Part shown: positions 21,785-27,233 of the stretch, piece after piece
Layout of the letters: every line of letters starts with the position of its first letter
Position numbering within the stretch: position 1 is the stretch's first letter
From: an uncultured Muribaculaceae bacterium
Lineage (GTDB): Bacteria; Bacteroidota; Bacteroidia; Bacteroidales; Muribaculaceae
DNA length: 27,233 bases
Assembly (NCBI GenBank): GCA_910584495.1
Contig: CAJUAR010000037.1
Span: 1-27,233 of the forward strand
Direction: 5' to 3'
Made by a program: the position numbers and the translations under genes
Notes under the pieces: generated by a model
Told to the model about the DNA's origin: nothing
The model's input: only the letters and a program-made list of their open reading frames with translations
The model's database searches: none

Positions 21785-22285
21785 ATGAAAAAATTAGCAA
21801 GTATATTTTTTGCATTCGTCCTCTGCGCCATCAACATGAGCGCACAGCCGCCGTCGGTACAGATAAGCGATGAAGAACGCGGCAAAGCCCTTGAGGAACT
21901 GAAACCATACCAGCATAAATTCATTGTTAAAGAACTCAAGCTCGACAAAGAGCAAGAACAGGCATTCTTCCTCGTCTACGACAAAATGAACGAAGAACTG
22001 CTAAATATCAACAATGAGACCCGCGAGCTCGAACGCCAGGCTATGGCCGACAATGAAGCCTCTGACACCGAACTCGAAGCCGTGGCCACAGCCCTCTACG
22101 GACAAAAAGCCAAAGAAGGTGCCATCGAACAGCAGTACTACGAACAGTTCAAAAGCATCCTCACCCCGCGTCAGCTTGTGAGCCTAAAGGCCGCTGAACG
22201 CCGTTTCACACAGTATCTTCTACGCCATCACCGCCGCATTTCGGGACGGACGGAACGTGAGGGCCGAAAACGCGACCGCCAATGA
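21785..22285 (+). CDS. Spy/CpxP-like periplasmic protein
   Basis: From the ATG at 21785 this is 166 residues with a signal peptide (1-20, cleavage MSA-Q). The mature protein is highly charged and helical, with KELKLDKEQEQAFFLVYDKM (49-68) and SILTPRQLVSLKAAERRF (124-141). The second carries the LTPxQ motif of the LTXXQ/Spy/CpxP family of periplasmic chaperones and stress sensors. The C-terminus is very basic (RHHRRISGRTEREGRKRDRQ). The longer frame from 21740 overlaps the preceding gene and lacks a signal peptide, so it is rejected. Its stop overlaps the next ATG. Chaperone activity or binding to the acidic tail of the upstream membrane protein is possible, not shown. Confidence 0.75.
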   Translation: MKKLASIFFAFVLCAINMSAQPPSVQISDEERGKALEELKPYQHKFIVKELKLDKEQEQAFFLVYDKMNEELLNINNETRELERQAMADNEASDTELEAVATALYGQKAKEGAIEQQYYEQFKSILTPRQLVSLKAAERRFTQYLLRHHRRISGRTEREGRKRDRQ

Positions 22286-23082
22286 ACGTCCGCACTCCCA
22301 AAGAAACGCTTCAGGCCGCAACGGCGGCCGGCGTTGCTAAAGCCGTCAACACCAGTGCTGACGGCTTTGCTCGTTTGTTGACAGGCAGCGTGCTTGCCGG
22401 AGCATACATCGCCCTCGGAGGCACGCTTTCGGTAGCCATTGGTTTTGGTTTTCCCGAACTTACTGCCGCCAATCCCGGCTTGCAGAAGCTGCTCAGCGGC
22501 CTGGTGTTCCCAATAGGGCTGATGCTCGTTGTGGTGCTGGGGGCCGACCTCTTTACAGGCAACAACGCCCTGCTTGTGCCGCCGATGCTCGAAAAAAAAG
22601 TGAAGCCCGGCACTGTAATGGCCAACTGGGGCATAGTGTGGCTGGGCAACTTTGCCGGAGCCTTGGCCATGGCTTGGCTCCTTGTATATCTCACCGACAT
22701 CCTTTCGGCACCATGCTACACCACGGCCTTGCAGAATATGGCCGTCGCCAAAACATCGATGCCGGCCGGCGTGGTTATCCTCAAGGGCATAGGGGCAAAC
22801 TGGTGCGTTTGTCTGGCTGTGTGGCTGGCTCTCAGCGGCAAAACGCTCGGCGAAAAACTATTAGCATGCGAAATTCCCGTGTTTGCCTTTGTGGCCCTCG
22901 GCTATGAACACTGTGTCGCAAACATGTTCTTTCTGCCTCTGGGCATGATGCAAGGTGCCGGAATTGGCATGAGCGAGCTATTTATCAACAACTTGCTTCC
23001 GGCAACAATAGGTAATATCATAGGCGGAGCCGTCTTTGTGGGACTGGCTCATTACTATCTCAACCGTGAACGGACAAAGTAG
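22282..23082 (+). CDS. formate/nitrite transporter family channel (FocA-like)
   Basis: This 266-residue inner-membrane protein of the FNT family has about six membrane segments. Motifs are GADLFTGNN (87-95) with Thr92, GANWCVCL (171-178), and GYEHCVANMFF (207-217) with the central pore His210, corresponding to Thr91 and His209 of E. coli FocA. Formate efflux fits a fermentative Bacteroidales, but nitrite or hydrosulfide cannot be excluded. No pyruvate formate-lyase gene is nearby. Its ATG overlaps the TGA of the Spy-like gene, and the ABC-F gene starts 3 nt after its stop. Confidence 0.9.
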   Translation: MNVRTPKETLQAATAAGVAKAVNTSADGFARLLTGSVLAGAYIALGGTLSVAIGFGFPELTAANPGLQKLLSGLVFPIGLMLVVVLGADLFTGNNALLVPPMLEKKVKPGTVMANWGIVWLGNFAGALAMAWLLVYLTDILSAPCYTTALQNMAVAKTSMPAGVVILKGIGANWCVCLAVWLALSGKTLGEKLLACEIPVFAFVALGYEHCVANMFFLPLGMMQGAGIGMSELFINNLLPATIGNIIGGAVFVGLAHYYLNRERTK

Positions 23083-23085
23083 ACC

Positions 23086-24942
23086 ATGGCCATTATACTC
23101 AACATTGAAAATCTGACCAAAAGCTACGGCGACCGTCTGCTGTTCGGCGACGTTTGCCTTGGCGTGGAACAAGGCGACAAAATAGGCATCGTAGCCCGCA
23201 ACGGAACGGGTAAGTCGACCCTGCTCAACATCATTGCCGGCTGCGAAACCGCAGACAGCGGCACTGTCACTTTCCGAAACGACACCAAAGTGGGTTTTCT
23301 GCCACAGCAGCCATTGTTCGAACCGGGAGCCGATGTCTTCTCGGCAGCCCTCGACAATGCTTCCGACGCCCGCGCCACCGCCGTGCGAGCATATCACGCT
23401 GCACTGACTTCGGGAATTGAAAGCGAAATTGAAAAGGCCTACAAAACAATGGAAGAGCTTGGCGCATGGGACTACGAGGACCGCATGCGCCAGCTACTCA
23501 CACGTCTTGGCTTCACCGACTTCGACACACAGGTGGAGCACCTGAGCGGAGGACGCCGCAAACGTCTGGCCATAGCTCGCCTCGTAATGTCCGAACCAGA
23601 TGTGCTGCTGCTCGACGAACCGACAAACCACCTCGACATCGACACCATCGAATGGCTCGAGGCCTACCTGCGACGCTCGAGGGCTACACTGCTGATGGTT
23701 ACGCACGACCGCTATTTCCTGGACCGAGTGTGCAGCAAAATTCTCGAAATCGACAACCGCCAGACCTATATGGTAGAGGGTAATTTTGCCATGTATCTGC
23801 GTCGCAGGGAAGAGCGTATCGAAGCCATGAGTGCCGAACTATCGCGTGTGCGCAACACACTGCGCCGTGAACAAGAATGGATGAGCAGGCAGCCACAGGC
23901 AAGGGCAGGAAAGGCAAAATTCCGCATTGACAACTTCTATAATCTGCGGGAACGAGCCCGCGGGAACGGCCCTGAGAAAAATATCAAACTCGAAACTCAG
24001 GCATCTCGCATAGGCTCCAAGATTTTCGAAGCCGAAGGCGTGTGCAAACGATTCGGCAACACGGTGATTCTCGACGATTTCACCTATACTTTCGCCCGTG
24101 GCGAACGGCTTGGCATCGTTGGGCCCAACGGTGTGGGCAAGAGCACATTCATCAAACTACTACAGGGCATCGAACCCATCGATGCTGGACGTTGGGACCT
24201 CGGCACCACCTTGCGTTTCGGCTACTACAGCCAGGACGGCATAAGCTTTGACCAAAACAAAACCGTGGCCGATGCCATCACCGAGCTTGCCGAGGACATA
24301 GAGCTCAAAGAGGGCGTGCACCTCACACCCATGCAATATCTCCAACGTTTTCTGTTCAGCCCTGCCGACCAGCAGAAATATATCCACACCCTCAGCGGCG
24401 GTGAGCGCTGCCGCCTGCACCTTGCCACTGTGTTGATGCGCCAGCCCAATTTCCTCATTCTCGACGAACCCACCAACGACCTCGACATCATAACTCTCGG
24501 CATTCTCGAAGAATATCTGGCCGACTTCAAAGGCTGTCTCATTGTGGTGAGCCACGACCGCTATTTTCTGGACAACATAGTAGACCACCTCTTTGTGATG
24601 GAAGGCCAAGGCGTTATCAAAGATTTTCCCGGCAACTACAGCGACTACCGCGCTTTTCTTGACTTCCAAAAAGACGGAGAGGATAAGCCGAAACAAACTG
24701 AGGAAAAAAAGCCGCGACGCACGACAGAACGCCCTAGTAAGATGTCATTCAAGGAACGGAAAGAATTCGAAGCCCTTACCGACGAACTCGACGCTCTCAA
24801 TGCAGCAAAACAAGAAATAGAAGCTTTCTTCGCTTCAGGAACTGCCGATGGAATAGCCGAAAAATCTCAACGTTACGCCGAAATTAAGGAGCTTATCGAC
24901 GAAAAAGAAATGCGGTGGCTCGAACTCAGCGAAAAAGAATGA
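23086..24942 (+). CDS. ABC-F ATPase, Uup-type
   Basis: This 618-residue soluble protein has two ABC domains and no membrane part. Domain 1 has Walker A ARNGTGKS (37-44), signature LSGGRRKR (153-160) and Walker B LLLDEPTNHLD. Domain 2 has GPNGVGKS (346-353), LSGGERCR (436-443) and LILDEPTNDLD. The interdomain linker (about 238-300) carries EWMSRQPQARAGKAKFRID, and the C-terminal extension (about 550-618) is a predicted coiled coil with KMSFKERKEFEAL. This linker plus the C-terminal domain fit Uup, a ribosome- and DNA-associated factor, more than EttA. Antibiotic resistance is not indicated. Its TGA overlaps the TonB-dependent receptor ATG. Confidence 0.92.
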   Translation: MAIILNIENLTKSYGDRLLFGDVCLGVEQGDKIGIVARNGTGKSTLLNIIAGCETADSGTVTFRNDTKVGFLPQQPLFEPGADVFSAALDNASDARATAVRAYHAALTSGIESEIEKAYKTMEELGAWDYEDRMRQLLTRLGFTDFDTQVEHLSGGRRKRLAIARLVMSEPDVLLLDEPTNHLDIDTIEWLEAYLRRSRATLLMVTHDRYFLDRVCSKILEIDNRQTYMVEGNFAMYLRRREERIEAMSAELSRVRNTLRREQEWMSRQPQARAGKAKFRIDNFYNLRERARGNGPEKNIKLETQASRIGSKIFEAEGVCKRFGNTVILDDFTYTFARGERLGIVGPNGVGKSTFIKLLQGIEPIDAGRWDLGTTLRFGYYSQDGISFDQNKTVADAITELAEDIELKEGVHLTPMQYLQRFLFSPADQQKYIHTLSGGERCRLHLATVLMRQPNFLILDEPTNDLDIITLGILEEYLADFKGCLIVVSHDRYFLDNIVDHLFVMEGQGVIKDFPGNYSDYRAFLDFQKDGEDKPKQTEEKKPRRTTERPSKMSFKERKEFEALTDELDALNAAKQEIEAFFASGTADGIAEKSQRYAEIKELIDEKEMRWLELSEKE

Positions 24943-27158
24943 ACAAATCCATTATATCCACCATCTTCCTCGGTGTGCTTTCAGTGTGTGCTCACGCCGG
25001 AGAAACCGACACCCTGCGGGCCCACCATCTTCGACCCCTCGAAGTGATGGGCATCAAACAGACCCCCGATGGCGGCTCGGCTGTCGAAGCAGTCACCCGC
25101 ATAGACCGCGCACAAATCAACATCCTTCGCATCGAAAGCCCAAAAGATGTGGCCTTGATAGCTCCTAATTTCTACATGCCCGAATATGGCTCGCGCATGA
25201 CTTCGAGCATCTACGTCCGTGGCCTCGGAGCACGTATCGACCAGCCCGTAGTTGGCCTGTCGGTCGACAACATTCCATATCTGAACAAGGACAACTACGA
25301 CTTCGACATTGCCGACATCGAAAGCATAGAAGTGCTCCGTGGCGCTCAGTCGGTGCTCAACGGCCGCAACACAATGGGGGGACAAATCAACATCCGCACC
25401 CTCTCGCCCCTCACCACTCAAGGCCTCAGAGTGACGGCGGGCTACAGCACGGGCAACACCGCCGAAGCTTCGGCAGCTTACTACCACACCTTCATACCGG
25501 GACTGGGAATGAGCTTAAGCGGACAGTTCCGACACACCGACGGCTACTTCAGCAACCAATACGACGGCTCGAAAGTGGGACGCGAAAATTCAGGCTCGCT
25601 GCGATGGAAAACTCTGTGGCGGCCAAACGACGCCTTATCCATCTCCAATACAGCCACAAGCAGCTTCAACCGCCAGCACGGCTACCCCTACGAATCGCTC
25701 GAAAGCGGTCTGATCAACTACAACGACACATGCAGCTACAGCCGCACCTCGCTCGCCGATGCTCTGACTGTGGCCTGGGCCGGCAAACGTGTAGTGGTAA
25801 CTTCCATAACATCATTCCAGTACCTCGACGACGACATGCACCTCGACCAGGACTTTCTGCCCCTGGACTATTTCACCCTTCAGCAGAAAAGACGCGAAAC
25901 GGTCCTGACCGAAGACCTATTCACTCGAGGTTCCCGCGGTAACTACAGCTGGCTCGGTGGTGTATATGCCTTCTGGCGCAACACCGATATGCATGCGCCC
26001 GTCCACTTCAAAGACACAGGAATTGAACGCCTTATCGAAGACAAACGAAACGAAATCAATCCAAACTACCCCATACGCTGGGACAGCCGCCGCTTTGTGC
26101 TCGGCTCAAAATTCGACCTCGTGTCGAAAGGTTTTGCGGTGTACCACGAAAGCACCTTTCAGGCCGGTCGTTGGCGCTTTGAGGCCGGTTTGCGCCTTGA
26201 TGTAGAGCGCACTTCATTAGACTATCACAGCTTTGCCAACACCGGCTTCACCACCATGCACCTGCTGCCAGCAGGCGGCCAGGAGGTATTCAGCCACACA
26301 CCAGTCAACATCGACGACCGTGGAACAATTGGCAAAACATATGTGGAACTCCTGCCAAAAGCCACTGTGTCGTTCACCGGAGGAAATGCCGTGCCCTATT
26401 TCTCCTTCTCTAAAGGCTACAAAGCCGGGGGATACAACACACAGATGTTCAGCGATGTGCTGCAACAGCGCATCATGAGCCTGATGGGTATGAGCGAGAA
26501 TTATTCTTTCGACCAAATTGTGGCCTACAAGCCCGAATGGAGCTTCAACTACGAAGCCGGTATACACTGGAAACTGCCGGCGGCCGGCCTCGACATAGAT
26601 GCCGCAGTGTTCTTCATTGACTGCCGCAACCAGCAGCTGACTGTTTTCCCTCCCGGCACTGTGACGGGGCGCATGATGACCAACGCCGGACGTACTCACA
26701 GCTGCGGCACCGAGCTGAGCACTCACTGGCAACCCACACCCGAATTCAGTGCTCGTCTGTCGTATGGTTATACCCACGCGACATTCCGAAAATATAACGA
26801 TGGCCGCAACAACTACCGTGGCAAACGCGTGCCATACGCGCCTGAAAACACCTTCTTTGCCGAAGCTAATTGGCGATTACCGGCCCTGTCCTTTGCCGGC
26901 ATAGAGCCTGCAGTCACTGCCACTGTTCGCGGCACCGGAAACATATTCTGGGACGAAGCAAACACAATCGAGCAGAAATTCTATTGCCTCCCGGGCTTGT
27001 CGTTGAGCTTTGCCGCCGAACACTGGACAGCACGTCTGTGGGCCGAAAATATCACCGATACACGCTACGACACCTTCTACTTCGTGTCGATAGGCAACGC
27101 ATTTGCCCAGCGAGGCACACCTCGCCGCCTCGGCATCTCGTTCCGCATCAATCTGTAA
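24939..27158 (+). CDS. TonB-dependent outer-membrane receptor
   Basis: This is a 739-residue outer-membrane receptor with a signal peptide at about 1-20 (MNKSIISTIF to AHA-G). The plug domain (about 40-155) contains PNFYMPEYGSRMTSSIYVRG and IESIEVLRGAQSVLNGRNTM with GGQINIRT. The beta-barrel follows and ends RRLGISFRINL. It lacks the N-terminal carboxypeptidase-like domain of SusC proteins and has no SusD partner, so a small ligand such as iron chelate, heme or vitamin is likelier than a glycan; the ligand cannot be read. The ATG at 24939 overlaps the ABC-F stop (ATGA). A longer frame from 24915 lacks a proper signal peptide. Confidence 0.9.
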   Translation: MNKSIISTIFLGVLSVCAHAGETDTLRAHHLRPLEVMGIKQTPDGGSAVEAVTRIDRAQINILRIESPKDVALIAPNFYMPEYGSRMTSSIYVRGLGARIDQPVVGLSVDNIPYLNKDNYDFDIADIESIEVLRGAQSVLNGRNTMGGQINIRTLSPLTTQGLRVTAGYSTGNTAEASAAYYHTFIPGLGMSLSGQFRHTDGYFSNQYDGSKVGRENSGSLRWKTLWRPNDALSISNTATSSFNRQHGYPYESLESGLINYNDTCSYSRTSLADALTVAWAGKRVVVTSITSFQYLDDDMHLDQDFLPLDYFTLQQKRRETVLTEDLFTRGSRGNYSWLGGVYAFWRNTDMHAPVHFKDTGIERLIEDKRNEINPNYPIRWDSRRFVLGSKFDLVSKGFAVYHESTFQAGRWRFEAGLRLDVERTSLDYHSFANTGFTTMHLLPAGGQEVFSHTPVNIDDRGTIGKTYVELLPKATVSFTGGNAVPYFSFSKGYKAGGYNTQMFSDVLQQRIMSLMGMSENYSFDQIVAYKPEWSFNYEAGIHWKLPAAGLDIDAAVFFIDCRNQQLTVFPPGTVTGRMMTNAGRTHSCGTELSTHWQPTPEFSARLSYGYTHATFRKYNDGRNNYRGKRVPYAPENTFFAEANWRLPALSFAGIEPAVTATVRGTGNIFWDEANTIEQKFYCLPGLSLSFAAEHWTARLWAENITDTRYDTFYFVSIGNAFAQRGTPRRLGISFRINL

Positions 27159-27161
27159 CGC

Positions 27162-27233
27162 TCATTCCACCTCCCAGCCGGTGATGGTGCGGGATTGGGT
27201 GGAGAAGTTGACACCGATTTTCACAACCTGACG
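27162..27233 (-). CDS. C-terminal end of a convergent gene, cut by the window edge
   Basis: The minus strand reads open from the right edge for 23 codons and ends at TGA (27164-27162), giving a C-terminus that reads VKIGVNFSTQSRTITGWEVE. It lies 3 nt after the stop of the TonB-dependent receptor gene. The composition is protein-like and beta-rich, as in many exported Bacteroidota proteins, but too little is present to name a family. Confidence 0.5.
   Translation of the reverse strand, partial: RQVVKIGVNFSTQSRTITGWEVE

Noticed and set aside
22282..23082. nitrite uptake as the function of the FNT channel
   Set aside because: No nitrite reductase gene is in the window and fermentative formate export is likelier, but sequence alone does not settle it, so the call stays at family level.

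Overview
The window looks like a chromosomal segment of a gut Bacteroidales, most likely Muribaculaceae-like, at moderately high GC. Support comes from lineage-typical families (DUF4270 and DUF5106 proteins, DUF4924, a half-length GT5 protein), from several -7 boxes matching the Bacteroidota consensus TAnnTTTG with a TTTG/TTG element about 18-21 bp upstream, and from the near absence of Shine-Dalgarno sequences. The species-level placement is inference.

Layout. (1) 1-1270 is an AT-richer accessory patch holding an orphan Imm26-like gene, bracketed by a 13-bp direct repeat and small palindromes. (2) A DUF4136-type lipoprotein lies on the minus strand (1271-1885), back to back with a small protein translationally coupled to agmatine deiminase and then N-carbamoylputrescine amidase (2041-4293), which together convert agmatine to putrescine. 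(3) A minus-strand operon (9711 down to 4377) has stops and starts touching or overlapping: a stand-alone DsbD-alpha-like protein, full-length DsbD, MazG and topoisomerase III. (4) A long plus-strand series runs from 9891 to 19466: half GT5 protein, DUF4270 lipoprotein, DUF5106 protein, MnmA, bifunctional nuclease, nucleoside:H+ symporter, RsmE, metal-type KdsA, DUF4924 protein and a GT-B glycosyltransferase. Most junctions overlap by 1-11 nt. (5) 19467-20051 has no intact gene. It holds the decayed N-terminus of an IS30-family transposase on the minus strand, frameshifted in an A8 run, with nested inverted repeats and a UUCG terminator hairpin. (6) A short BspA-like leucine-rich-repeat protein (20052-20606) has its own promoter. 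(7) From 20624 a promoter drives an ECF sigma factor, a single-pass membrane protein with an acidic tail, a Spy-like periplasmic protein, a FocA-type channel, a Uup-type ABC-F ATPase and a TonB-dependent receptor, closely packed to 27158. The last 72 bases hold the C-terminus of a convergent gene.

Most of the window is core metabolism, RNA modification and envelope biogenesis. The least explained parts are the ECF sigma/TM/Spy-like module and its coupled downstream genes, the half GT5 protein beside DUF4270/DUF5106, the duplicated DsbD-alpha domain, the small protein coupled to AguA, and the Imm26-like orphan. I found no CRISPR array, tRNA, rRNA or recognisable riboswitch.
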